NCBI GenBank assembly: GCA_036741235.1
Contig: DAINSQ010000110.1
Span: forward strand, 1-15,918
Origin: JABWBR01 sp036741235
GTDB taxonomy: Bacteria > Bacteroidota > Bacteroidia > Chitinophagales > Saprospiraceae
Reading direction: 5' to 3'
DNA length: 15,918 nucleotides
The notes below the pieces were generated by a model, which saw only the letters and a program-made list of their open reading frames with translations, did not search any database and had not been told where the DNA came from. Made by a program: the position numbers and the translations under genes. Below are positions 6,424 to 13,926 of the stretch, piece after piece. Each line of letters opens with the position of its first letter. The first letter of the stretch is position 1.

Positions 6424-6873
6424 ACCCCCAAACTGCGCCGTCCGGTTCTCTATCCGGTAAAGCCGGTCCTGATGATAAAAAAACAGGTAATAACCGCCGG
6501 GCTCGACTTTCTCCCCCTTCACTATTCCCATCGGACTACTGTAAAAGGCAAGCTCCGATTCGAAAATGACGGGCGTGGTGACTACGGGGTACGGACTGAG
6601 CAAGCGATTGGACAAGCCTGCCAACAAGGGCATCAGCAGCGCGGGGATAAACAGGCAAAAGGCCAGCAACCGAAAACTGTCGATGGCGTCGGCGGCTTTC
6701 TGGCGAAGGAATAGCCAGGCGACTACCCCGCCGGCGCCGCCCATGGTCATCGACCATAATACGAGCCTTTCGACGTTCAACGTGCGGTTGAACCAGTAGA
6801 ATTCTTTGACGTACAGGGTAATGACGGCGACCAACAATAGTACGACTATAATGTATTTCCAGTAGATGCGCAT
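6424..6873 (-). CDS. Small membrane protein of unknown function, C-terminus lost in the gap
   Basis: The sequence visible right of the gap encodes about 150 residues starting MRIYWKYIIVVLLL. Three membrane segments are apparent at about residues 7-24, 35-56 and 66-89, followed by a soluble, tyrosine-rich tail with SPMGIVKGEKVEPGGYYLFF, RLYRIENRTAQFGG. The tail then runs into the ten undetermined bases; the few codons beyond them (ending at 6385 if the gap size is right) are not reliable because that side is low-complexity repeat. I do not recognise the family. It is on the same strand as the adaptor-receiver gene 150 bp upstream, but a repeat lies between them, so an operon is doubtful. Confidence 0.6.
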
Positions 6874-6904
6874 ATTGTTTATTGCTTATTGCTTGATATT
6901 TTTT

Positions 6905-7000
6905 CACAGAGTTAAACGGAGTGCACACAGAGTGACCAGAGCGAGATTTTGACGCTGTTGTAAAAAAGTGTTACTCCGTTTTACTTCGTTTAACACTGTG
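6905..7000. repeat. Inverted CACAGAGTTAAACGGAGT-type intergenic repeat
   Basis: CACAGAGTTAAACGGAGT at 6905-6922 is mirrored by ACTCCGTTTTACTTCGTTTAACACTGTG at 6973-7000 (two joined pieces), whose complement reads CACAGTGTTAAACGAAGT then AAAACGGAGT. The arms enclose about 50 bp. Similar GTTAAAC/ACGGAGT repeats are dispersed between genes in many Bacteroidota. It lies just downstream of the adaptor-receiver gene stop at 7024 and might end its transcript. Confidence 0.55.
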
Positions 7001-7023
7001 GTTAATAAAACGCCTGGGAGTAT

Positions 7024-7779
7024 TTAACCGCTTGCCGGCCCTTTCCGCTCCATCGCATCCATCACCAGATGCAACAGCTCGCTGGGCCAGTTGGTAATGC
7101 CAAAAGCATAGGGCGGCGTGCCCAGTTGGGGCTCAAACTCGCCGACGTAAAATATTGTGGGCCGGTAAAGCGGCGTATCGGCAATCCGCCCCAGAAAAAC
7201 GATGCCCTCATTGATTTTGCCGTCGCGGCGTATGTCGGAGATGATGAGGTCGATGGCTTCGTTTTCAAGGCGTTCGCTGCCGTCTGCGGAATTCAGGGCG
7301 GTGACGACTTCTACTCCCAGCGATTCCAACAGGTTGATCTCGTATTGGCTCCAGCCGGGATTGTCGTCGAGCCACAACACGCGGAAGGGGATGTGCAGGG
7401 TTTTTACACGCGACATCCGGTCCATCAACACGTCTTTCTGCCAGTCGCTCATACTCACTCGCTGCTTTTGCTCGGCCATACCCATTTCGGCTTCTACTTT
7501 GAAATAGGCGGCATAGCGATCGGGCTGCGATTTGATTTCTTTTACAAGCGAAAAAAGCCCGTCGACGATTTTGTTGTTGGCCTTGGTTTCTTCGTCGTAA
7601 CTCAGCACGTCTTTTCTGATGTCCGACTGCAATTTTTTGTAGCGGGCGCTGAGCAAAACAATGTCTGACAACAACTCGGTGTCGGCCATCATGATGAGAT
7701 TCTGCAATTGCGCAATGGCCGTTTCTATTTCGTTGTTGCCAAGCGCTTCACTAACTTGCTGTACAAATTTGTCGATCAT
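7024..7779 (-). CDS. Putative EAD11-type effector-associated domain fused to a receiver-like domain
   Basis: The 251-residue protein has two parts. Residues 1-85 are helical with AIAQLQNLI...LLSARYKKLQSDIRKDVLSYDE...NKIVDGLFSLVKEI, matching the pattern of effector-associated domain 11 (helical death-like adaptors described by Aravind and colleagues), which couple sensors to proteases or other effectors by like-with-like binding. Residues 131-245 resemble a response-regulator receiver domain: acidic pair D138-D139 in VLWLDDNP and a possible phosphoacceptor D182 in DLIISDIRRDG. The usual Thr/Ser appears replaced (IFYVG, about V212) and the usual Lys by Asn (TNWP, N230), so classical phosphorelay switching is doubtful. 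It is divergent from a caspase 45 bp away. I infer that it recruits or gates that protease. The EAD11 call is from pattern memory, not a search. Confidence 0.7.
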   Translation of the reverse strand: MIDKFVQQVSEALGNNEIETAIAQLQNLIMMADTELLSDIVLLSARYKKLQSDIRKDVLSYDEETKANNKIVDGLFSLVKEIKSQPDRYAAYFKVEAEMGMAEQKQRVSMSDWQKDVLMDRMSRVKTLHIPFRVLWLDDNPGWSQYEINLLESLGVEVVTALNSADGSERLENEAIDLIISDIRRDGKINEGIVFLGRIADTPLYRPTIFYVGEFEPQLGTPPYAFGITNWPSELLHLVMDAMERKGPASG

Positions 7780-7826
7780 AGCTTTTTCTCTTATATTGAT
7801 ACCAATTTAAAATAAAAATTATCAAT
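7780..7826. promoter_or_regulatory. Divergent promoter region with a 7-bp inverted repeat
   Basis: The 45 bp between the adaptor-receiver gene and the caspase are AT-rich and must drive both. ATTGATA (7795-7801) and TATCAAT (7820-7826) form an exact inverted repeat with an 18-bp AT-only spacer apart from CC; the right arm overlaps the caspase ATG at 7825. A shared operator is plausible but unproven. Confidence 0.4.
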
Positions 7827-9750
7827 GGCCCAAAAAAACGTTTTTGCTTTGCTGGTGGGCGTCAATGCCTATGCCCCGCCCATACCGCCACTCAAAGGCT
7901 GTGTGGCCGATATCGAAGCCGTATTGGCATACCTGAAGGCGATGCCCGGCATACAATTGCACGAGTCGGTATTGCTGGATGAAAATGCCACCAAAACTCG
8001 CATCGTCGACCAGTTTGTTGCACACCTCGGCCAGGCCGGCCCCGACGACGTGGCGCTGTTTTATTTCTGCGGCCACGGCGCCCGCGAATTCGCTAATCCC
8101 GTTTTCTGGAAAAGCTCGCCCTCACGCGCCCTCCAATGCCTGGTCCCCTATAACAAAATAATCGCCCCCTCCCCCACTCCCACACTCCCCCCTTCCCAAC
8201 TGCTTGCCGACAAAGAGCTCCGCTACCTCATCCACCAGATCGCCCAAAAACAACCGCACATCATTACCATCTTCGACTGCTGCCACTCGGGGCAAAATAC
8301 ACGCAGCGGAATGGATGATGTTAAGGCCCGTCAGATTAACGGGATAATGCCTGAGCGCAACTGGGAGGATTTTATTTTTGGTAAAAAAATACAACCCGCC
8401 GATTTTGAAAAACAATCCATCAGCGAGGTATTGCCCGAAGGGCGCCACGTGCAAATAGCCGCCGCGCTGCCCACCGAATCGGCCTATGAGCGCAACGGCC
8501 ACGGCGTGTTTACCCAAATGCTGCTGGAAGTGCTGCAACGCTCCGACAAGAGGGTCACGTATTACGACCTGCAAAGCCGCATCCGGCAATACGTAAAAAA
8601 CAATTTCCGGCAGACGCCGCAGATTTATGCATCTGAAGACGCCGACGGCGAGTTGTTCCGCTTTTTCCTCGACCTCGAGGCCGTCGCCGGCGCGCCGCTT
8701 TACGGCAATGTATACGAACGCGACAGCAGTTGGTATATCGACCTGGGGCGCCGGCAAGGTATATCGGCACAGGCTAAAACAGCCCGGGTAGTTGCCGCCG
8801 ATGGCGCTGAATACGTTGGGCAGTTGGGTACAATCAAAGAATCGGAAACGCAGTTATTGTTTAATCAAAGTATTCCGGCTACAGGGTTTTATAAAGGTTA
8901 TATCGAGGGCTTTTTATCCGCCCCTATCAAGGTGTTTGTGGCCCCCGCCGAGGGTTATGCTGCCGCAGCAGAATGGCTAAGGCAAACCTGGCGCACCGGC
9001 GGCGCCAATATCCATGAAGCTTCCGCCGAATACGAGGCCGATTACACCGTGGTGATCGATCATCGGGGATACGTGATCACGCCGGCTGAAAGACAACAAC
9101 GCCCGCTGGTACAACCGGTGGCGGCTCGCCAGGCAAGCGATGCGGAGGCGACGATGTTGTACCTGCGCCATATCGCCCAATGGGAGTTTGTGAAAAACCT
9201 GCACAACCCCAATAGCTTTTTGTTTAACAAATTTCCCATAGATGCCGAGTTTTACCAGTTGGGCCCCGACGGCCAGGATCAACGGCTGGATTTGCGCAAC
9301 GATGCCGTGCAGCCCAATTACGACCCCGCTTCCAACGGCGGCAGCGTTAAAATCAAGCTCATCAACCAATACGATAAACCGCTGTTTGTTTCGCTGATTT
9401 ATTTGAATATGCGATTTCGGGTGTATACGGGACTGCTGCCGCAGGGCGTGGTGGAATTGCAACCCGGCCAGGAAGCCTGGATTCGCGACGGCAGGCCGAT
9501 AAAGCTGACGATGGAGCCGGAAGTGACTTTATTTAAAGACCCCGAAAGTATTACCTATTTAAAATTGATCGCCGCAACGCATTTTTCAGAGGTAAAGTTG
9601 TTCGACCAGGGCGAGTTGCCTTCCCCGCTGACCCAGCCCACCCGGGCCGGCCGCGAAGAAGCCGATACTTCCGATTACGACCCCGATGCGTCGGATTGGG
9701 TGACGCGGTTGGTGGCTGTTAGCATAGCTAATCCACAGGTGACTGGGTGA
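7825..9750 (+). CDS. Caspase-family (metacaspase-like, peptidase C14) protease
   Basis: The 641-residue protein starts directly with the caspase fold: NVFALLVGVNAYAPPIPPLKGCVADIEAV in two strands, catalytic His84 in FYFCGHGARE, and catalytic Cys153 in IFDCCHSG, the metacaspase-type dyad that cuts after basic residues in known relatives. A C-rich DNA tract encodes the low-complexity linker APSPTPTLPPSQ (residues 114-125) between the two catalytic motifs, where caspases tolerate loops. After about residue 275 comes a long unassigned region; residues about 510-600 (VKIKLINQYDKPLFVSLIYL...LLPQGVVELQPGQEAW) look like a beta-sandwich found behind other bacterial caspases. No signal peptide or membrane segment, so cytoplasmic. 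The last codons (QVTG, stop) are formed by a downstream 8-bp repeat. The divergent adaptor-receiver protein is its likely regulator. Confidence 0.9.
   Translation: MAQKNVFALLVGVNAYAPPIPPLKGCVADIEAVLAYLKAMPGIQLHESVLLDENATKTRIVDQFVAHLGQAGPDDVALFYFCGHGAREFANPVFWKSSPSRALQCLVPYNKIIAPSPTPTLPPSQLLADKELRYLIHQIAQKQPHIITIFDCCHSGQNTRSGMDDVKARQINGIMPERNWEDFIFGKKIQPADFEKQSISEVLPEGRHVQIAAALPTESAYERNGHGVFTQMLLEVLQRSDKRVTYYDLQSRIRQYVKNNFRQTPQIYASEDADGELFRFFLDLEAVAGAPLYGNVYERDSSWYIDLGRRQGISAQAKTARVVAADGAEYVGQLGTIKESETQLLFNQSIPATGFYKGYIEGFLSAPIKVFVAPAEGYAAAAEWLRQTWRTGGANIHEASAEYEADYTVVIDHRGYVITPAERQQRPLVQPVAARQASDAEATMLYLRHIAQWEFVKNLHNPNSFLFNKFPIDAEFYQLGPDGQDQRLDLRNDAVQPNYDPASNGGSVKIKLINQYDKPLFVSLIYLNMRFRVYTGLLPQGVVELQPGQEAWIRDGRPIKLTMEPEVTLFKDPESITYLKLIAATHFSEVKLFDQGELPSPLTQPTRAGREEADTSDYDPDASDWVTRLVAVSIANPQVTG
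8165..8192. repeat. C-rich tract inside the caspase coding sequence
   Basis: The 28 bases contain five C-runs of three or more, interrupted by T, A and ACT, and resemble the intergenic C-rich tracts of this window. In frame they encode only Pro, Ser, Thr and Leu. The template strand has four or more G-runs and could form a G-quadruplex in the gene body. Confidence 0.5.
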
Positions 9751-9800
9751 CTGGGCGGCTTTGCGATCCAAGTCGTTCGTTGAGCGGAGTCGAAACGAGC
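9741..9800. repeat. Composite repeat: 8-bp GACTGGGY units plus GAGCGGAGTCGAAACGAG hairpin
   Basis: Three 8-bp units follow each other at 9741-9764 (GACTGGGT, GACTGGGC, GGCTTTGC), then TCGTTGAGCGGAGTCGAAACGA at about 9777-9798 in two halves, whose ends TCGTT and AACGA pair. The same combination recurs at 15609-15657 and 15814-15918. The caspase stop codon lies inside the first unit. Confidence 0.6.
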
Positions 9801-9903
9801 GTCCAGGTAAACGTAATCGAACCCAGCTAAGTGTATTTTTCAAACGAAGAACCAATCCCTCAAAAAAAATGTTTAAATTTGTTACAATTCAAGCTCAAAT
9901 ATC

Positions 9904-10122
9904 ATGGCCATGCAAATAATAACCGTCGAATTACTCAATGATAACGCCCTGGCTTTGCTTCAGCAATTGGAGCAACTTCATATTTTACGGCTTGTAGCGG
10001 AAACAAAAAAAACAAACGATACCCCAAAGCGGCAATGGGCTGGAAGCATTTCTAAAGAAACAGCTGAAAAAATGTTACAGGAAGTCGAGCAAAGCCGGAA
10101 GGAATGGGAACGCAATATTTAA
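9904..10122 (+). CDS. Putative antitoxin of a PIN-toxin pair
   Basis: A 72-residue protein, MAMQIITVELLN...ALALLQQLEQLHILRL, followed by a charged C-terminal helix with WAGSISKETAEKMLQEVEQS. A short strand and helix at the N-terminus and an acidic, helical tail are usual for antitoxins that wrap around VapC-type toxins, but no classic DNA-binding motif is clear. It overlaps the PIN gene by 19 bases, the normal antitoxin-first order. ATG at 9904 or at 9910 (third codon) are both possible; upstream is AT-rich with no clear ribosome-binding site. Known role in the family is to neutralise the toxin and repress the operon; for this protein that is inferred from position and size. Confidence 0.7.
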   Translation: MAMQIITVELLNDNALALLQQLEQLHILRLVAETKKTNDTPKRQWAGSISKETAEKMLQEVEQSRKEWERNI

Positions 10123-10496
10123 TTGATACGAATACAATTATTGAATTTTTAGGCGGTACTTTACCTCCTGTCGGAAGTGTTTGGGTTCAAAATATTATTA
10201 ATGATAACTTGCACCACCTTTCGGTTATTAACCAGATAGAACTATTAAGCTACAACGGATCGCCATCTGAAAATCAAATACTTATAGATTTTATTGCTAT
10301 TTCTAATGTATTATCTCTAACCGATGACGTTGTTCAAAAAACGATTGATTTAAGAAAGCAAAATAAAATCAAATTACCTGATGCTATTATTGCCGCGACT
10401 GCTCTTGTATATGACCTGACATTGGTTACTCGCAATATTTCTGATTTTCAAAAAATCGAGAGCCTTGTCTGTATTAATGCTCATGAGCAGATTTAA
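10104..10496 (+). CDS. PIN-domain ribonuclease (VapC-like toxin)
   Basis: A 130-residue PIN protein. The acidic metal-binding set is complete: D8 in YLIDTNTIIEFL, E46 in INQIELL, D93 in KLPDAIIAATA, and D114 in TRNISDF. In VapC-type toxins this site cleaves tRNA or other RNAs when freed from the antitoxin; the target here is unknown. The ATG at 10104 lies within the end of the antitoxin gene, so translation is probably coupled. Codons are clearly more A/T-rich than those of the metabolic genes to the right, which suggests that the pair came by transfer. It converges on the kinase gene with only 23 bases between the stops. Confidence 0.88.
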   Translation: MGTQYLIDTNTIIEFLGGTLPPVGSVWVQNIINDNLHHLSVINQIELLSYNGSPSENQILIDFIAISNVLSLTDDVVQKTIDLRKQNKIKLPDAIIAATALVYDLTLVTRNISDFQKIESLVCINAHEQI

Positions 10497-10519
10497 TTAG
10501 TGTAGCCTGCCGTTCTTTT

Positions 10520-11350
10520 TTATTTATGAAATAACACAATCCCTTCCATAGGATCAGCCAGAACCTTTCCAAGCTTAAGTCCCTGCGCAATAACTGCTTT
10601 TGCCAGAATTTCTCGAAAATACCACGCTACCGACCCCGTAAAATGCACCGGCAATTGAGCGCTTTGCGGATAAATGCTGACGTATTTATTGAGAAATAAA
10701 ACAAATTGATCGTAGACTAATTTGTAAAAATAGGATTGATCAACGTGTGAAAGCATATACGGCGCAAAAGAAGCCAAAAACCGGCTGGGCTTCGGCTGGC
10801 GATACACCGCATCGATAATATAGTCGTGAGAAAGGTGGAACGTCGTTTCCAATTCGCTTTTCAGTTCGGCAGGCACGAGGCCCGACAGGTAGTCGGCCAG
10901 CAGTTGTTTGCCAATGGCTGCGCCGCTGCCTTCGTCGCCCAGCACGTAGCCCCAGCCCCCGATATTCGACACGATGCCGGTACCGTCGTACAAGCAGGCA
11001 TTGGAGCCCGTACCCAATATACAGGCGATGCCCGGTGAGCGTTGGCACAGGGCCCGGGCCGTACCCAGCAAGTCCGATTCCACTTCTACCTTGGCCCCCT
11101 GGAAGACCTTGCCGATGAGTTGTTCAAGGCGATCCTGAATGGCTTTGGCCCTGCATCCCGTGCCGTAATAGTGAATAGCTTCAGGCAGTTGCGGGGCCTG
11201 GGCCAGTACTTGTTCCAACAGACTGGTTATTTGTTCATCGGTCATAAAAAGCGGGTGCAGGCCCTCGGTTTTTACCCGGGCGATCTCGCGGCCATCCTGA
11301 CTAAAGACCCAGTTGGCCTTGGTCCCCCCACTGTCGACAAGTAATTGCAT
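10520..11350 (-). CDS. MurNAc/GlcNAc-type kinase (BadF/BadG/BcrA ATPase family)
   Basis: The 276-residue protein has the ASKHA sugar-kinase layout: phosphate-1 motif LVDSGGTKANW (residues 4-14), YYGTGCR (61-67), acidic D93 in ESDLLGTARAL, phosphate-2 CILGTGSNA (110-118), and GGWGYVLGDEGSG (131-143), the signature of N-acetylglucosamine kinase-like members. It would phosphorylate an amino sugar at the 6-position in the cytoplasm. Its place directly behind murQ, 58 bp apart on the same strand, points to recycling of cell-wall MurNAc or GlcNAc, as in the murTKQ genes of Tannerella; MurNAc as substrate is inferred. It is full length. No transporter or MurNAc-releasing glycosidase gene is beside it. 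A C-rich repeat occupies the spacer upstream. Confidence 0.88.
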   Translation of the reverse strand: MQLLVDSGGTKANWVFSQDGREIARVKTEGLHPLFMTDEQITSLLEQVLAQAPQLPEAIHYYGTGCRAKAIQDRLEQLIGKVFQGAKVEVESDLLGTARALCQRSPGIACILGTGSNACLYDGTGIVSNIGGWGYVLGDEGSGAAIGKQLLADYLSGLVPAELKSELETTFHLSHDYIIDAVYRQPKPSRFLASFAPYMLSHVDQSYFYKLVYDQFVLFLNKYVSIYPQSAQLPVHFTGSVAWYFREILAKAVIAQGLKLGKVLADPMEGIVLFHK

Positions 11351-11378
11351 TATAATTGTTCTTGTGTAATATAATCTC

Positions 11379-11408
11379 TACCTCCCACACCCACTCCCTC
11401 TTTCCCTC
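11379..11408. repeat. C-rich low-complexity tract between murQ and the kinase
   Basis: The plus strand holds CCTCCCACACCCACTCCC and CTTTCCCTCTT directly after the murQ stop. In the mRNA (minus strand) this is a G-rich run with three GGG tracts and GG pairs, 29 bases before the kinase ATG, and it might influence kinase translation. Same composition as the tracts at 6337-6413 and 15481-15590. Confidence 0.45.
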
Positions 11409-12206
11409 TTACTGAGTCATAGCCTTTCTCACACTTCCATGCCGCTCCAGCAAATCCGCGGCGGCCTCGTATGACAATCCCTTCGCCTGCATCAGCATCT
11501 TCACGCCGCGATCCACCAATTTGGCGTTATTGAGCTGCATATCCACCATCTTGTTGTCCAATACCCGGCCCAACCTGATCATCACGCTGGTAGAGATCAT
11601 ATTGAGGATCATCTTCTGAGCCGTTCCGGCTTTCATGCGGGTACTGCCGGTGACAAATTCCGGCCCGGTGATGACTTCAACGGGAAAATCGGCGTATTGG
11701 GCCACGGGCATGCCGGGATTACAGGTAATACATCCCGTTGTCACGCCGTTAGCCCGGCAATCTTTTAGTCCGTGCACCACGTAAGGGGTTGTCCCCGAGG
11801 CCGTAATACCGATCACGATATCCTGTTCATTGACAAACATTTGCTGTAAATCCCTCCACGCCTGGTTGGTATCGTCTTCGGCGTCTTCTACCGATTTGCG
11901 CACGGCGATATCGCCGCCGGCAATGATGCCGATCACCCAATCTTCGGGTACGCCGTAGGTGGGGGGGCATTCGGAGGCGTCGAGGATGCCCAGCCGACCG
12001 CTGGTGCCTGCGCCGATATAGATGAGCCGACCGCCTTCTTTCATTCGTTCAACCGTTGCATCGACCAATGCCTCGACAGCCGGCAATACCCGGCCTACCG
12101 CCAGGGCTACCGTCTGGTCTTCGCGGTTGATAAAGCCGAGCAGCTCGCCCGTACTCATTTGTTCCAGATGCCGGTAGTGCGAGGGGGATTCGGTGATTTT
12201 TTCCAT
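11409..12206 (-). CDS. murQ: N-acetylmuramic acid 6-phosphate etherase
   Basis: MurQ splits the lactyl ether of MurNAc 6-phosphate to give GlcNAc 6-phosphate and D-lactate in peptidoglycan recycling. The 265-residue protein carries the SIS-domain signature IGAGTSGRLGILDASECPP (residues 64-82), ASGTTPY (136-142) and GSTRMKAGTAQK (187-198). E79 and E110 (VEDAEDD) match catalytic Glu83 and Glu114 of the E. coli enzyme with a constant offset of four. It is about 30 residues shorter than the E. coli protein, lacking mainly the C-terminal end, which is common in this phylum. It probably starts an operon with the kinase. The ATG at 12206 is clear; the region upstream is repeat-rich and no promoter is obvious. 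Confidence 0.96.
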   Translation of the reverse strand: MEKITESPSHYRHLEQMSTGELLGFINREDQTVALAVGRVLPAVEALVDATVERMKEGGRLIYIGAGTSGRLGILDASECPPTYGVPEDWVIGIIAGGDIAVRKSVEDAEDDTNQAWRDLQQMFVNEQDIVIGITASGTTPYVVHGLKDCRANGVTTGCITCNPGMPVAQYADFPVEVITGPEFVTGSTRMKAGTAQKMILNMISTSVMIRLGRVLDNKMVDMQLNNAKLVDRGVKMLMQAKGLSYEAAADLLERHGSVRKAMTQ

Positions 12207-12483
12207 AGATAATTTTTAATAGTATTCTGGAAAGTCCTTTAGGCTAAAAAGTCCCATGCGTTGTGCCTCAATGCGGCCCAAATTTCTTGCCACTAAGTCA
12301 CGAAGAACACTAAGTACCACAAAGTATTGTAATGCTAAGAAAAATATGCTTAGTGGTACTTAGTGGAACTTAGCGCCTTTGTGTTACAAAAATTTGTGAG
12401 GATTTTCATACGGTTTTAGTTACCACTAGTCACGAAGGAACTAAGTACCACAAAGCCGCGGTATTGAATTCAAAGTCCACAGG
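12207..12483. repeat. Gene-free spacer with three CACTAAG-type repeat copies
   Basis: Copy 1 (12290-12324) reads GCCACTAAGTCACGAAG then AACACTAAGTACCACAAAG. Copy 2 (about 12348-12385) is the same motif inverted (CTTAGTGGTACTTAGTGG...CCTTTGTG), so copies 1 and 2 can form a hairpin. Copy 3 (12422-12455) is again forward (ACCACTAGTCACGAAGG, ACTAAGTACCACAAAG). This dispersed element is familiar from Bacteroidota intergenic regions. No reading frame here looks coding. Confidence 0.65.
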
Positions 12484-13926
12484 TTAATATTCTTTCAACA
12501 AATTCATACCCAGGTTTTCTACTTCGTCCAATAGTGCTGCCAGGTCGCGGTCGCTGGTAAAGGGGTTGACCAGTGTAACGCGCAGATAAGCCTTGCCCCG
12601 CAGCAGCGTCTGTACAATATAAAAATCGCCTTTTTCGATAATTTGTTGTCGAATGGTTTGATTTAGTGCATTGAGCGATTCAGGTTCTACTCCGGCGGGG
12701 ACATACCGGAAGCAGACGATATTGCACTGGGGCGCTACAGCCAGTTCGAAATCGGGGCGTTGTTCAATCAATTCGGCCATTGTTTTACCCAGGTCGCACA
12801 TCTGAGTAACATAGGCATCCCACAATTCCAGTCCGTGGGCATACATGATGGCAAAAATCTTTAGACTCATCATCTGTTTGGTGCACTCGAAAGTGCGTTT
12901 GGCCAGGTTGTGCCACTCCTGTTGCTCGGCATCGGCCCACAGGTATTGGGCGCGTTGATGAAAAGTGTGAAACCCGCGCCTGCCGTCGCCAAAAATCAGT
13001 GCAGTAGCAATAGCCGGGGCGAGCAGCATTTTGTGAAAATCCATCACGACCGAGTCGGCGCCGGCAATACCCCTGAGCAGATGCCCGTATTTGCCGGAAT
13101 AGGCCAGGGCGCCGCCGTGGGCGGCATCGACGTGAAACCAGAGGTCGTGGCGCCGGCAGAAGTCGCCGATAGCTGTCAGGTTGTCGAAAGAGCCGGTAGA
13201 CGTGGCGCAGGCGCTGCCCACCACGGCGATCACAGTAAGCCCCGCTTCGCGGGCCTGCCGGTAATAATCATCAAGCAAATCGGTGCGCATGGCATACTGG
13301 TCGTCGACGGGCACTTTGACCACCCCGGCGTCGCCCCAGCCCATGATCCGTGCGGCCCGGTCGATGCAGTAGTGCGATTCTTCCGAGACCAACAGTGCCA
13401 GGCGGCTGCCGGCGCCCTCCTCCCATACCGCTTCGGGGGCTTTGGCGCTGCGCGCGGCGAGCAGCGCAGTGAGGTTGGCCAGTGTGCCGCCCGAGGTGAG
13501 AAAGCCGTCGGCATAGTTGCTCAAGCCCATCGCTTGCGCTGTGGTTTTGATGATCACCCGTTCCATAGCCGTGCCGGCCATGCCCATCTCGTATACCCCC
13601 ATACCGTTGTTGAGCGCATCGGTAAGCATACCGGCCAGGAAACTCGCCGGCGCCGTCGGGTTGATCTGATGCCCCATATAACGAGGGTGGTGTAAATGGA
13701 TCGAGCGGGAAAGCGTCTCCCGAAAAAGGCGTTGCAGGTCGCCGTCGTTTTGCCGCCACATACCGTTCCAGTATTCAAAGCCCTGTTCCGGGGGTCGCCA
13801 CGACAGCGCCGGCCATTGTTCGGCATTGACGACATCCTGCAAATAATCGGCAATCATATCGACCAATTCATGCCCTTCCCGCCGGTAACGTTCGGGATCA
13901 AATGCCTTTTGAATAATAGGATGCAT
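12484..13926 (-). CDS. Pyridoxal-phosphate-dependent group II decarboxylase
   Basis: A 480-residue fold-type I PLP enzyme of the family that includes aromatic-L-amino-acid, glutamate and 2,4-diaminobutyrate decarboxylases. Visible features in order: HPRYMGHQINPTAPAS (80-95) in the substrate-entry region, LTSGGTLANLTAL (143-155) binding the phosphate, H185 in SEESHYCID stacking on the ring, FHVDAAHGGA (264-273) with D267 binding the pyridine nitrogen, and DFHKMLLAP (296-304) with K299 as the Schiff-base lysine. The product would be an amine from an amino acid; which one cannot be read from the motifs. Full length. It is divergent from the amidase gene with 62 bp between starts, so the two may be co-regulated. 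Confidence 0.92.
   Translation of the reverse strand: MHPIIQKAFDPERYRREGHELVDMIADYLQDVVNAEQWPALSWRPPEQGFEYWNGMWRQNDGDLQRLFRETLSRSIHLHHPRYMGHQINPTAPASFLAGMLTDALNNGMGVYEMGMAGTAMERVIIKTTAQAMGLSNYADGFLTSGGTLANLTALLAARSAKAPEAVWEEGAGSRLALLVSEESHYCIDRAARIMGWGDAGVVKVPVDDQYAMRTDLLDDYYRQAREAGLTVIAVVGSACATSTGSFDNLTAIGDFCRRHDLWFHVDAAHGGALAYSGKYGHLLRGIAGADSVVMDFHKMLLAPAIATALIFGDGRRGFHTFHQRAQYLWADAEQQEWHNLAKRTFECTKQMMSLKIFAIMYAHGLELWDAYVTQMCDLGKTMAELIEQRPDFELAVAPQCNIVCFRYVPAGVEPESLNALNQTIRQQIIEKGDFYIVQTLLRGKAYLRVTLVNPFTSDRDLAALLDEVENLGMNLLKEY

Noticed and set aside
12910..13695. 261-codon plus-strand frame inside the decarboxylase
   Set aside because: Antisense shadow; the minus-strand gene has the PLP lysine and all cofactor motifs.
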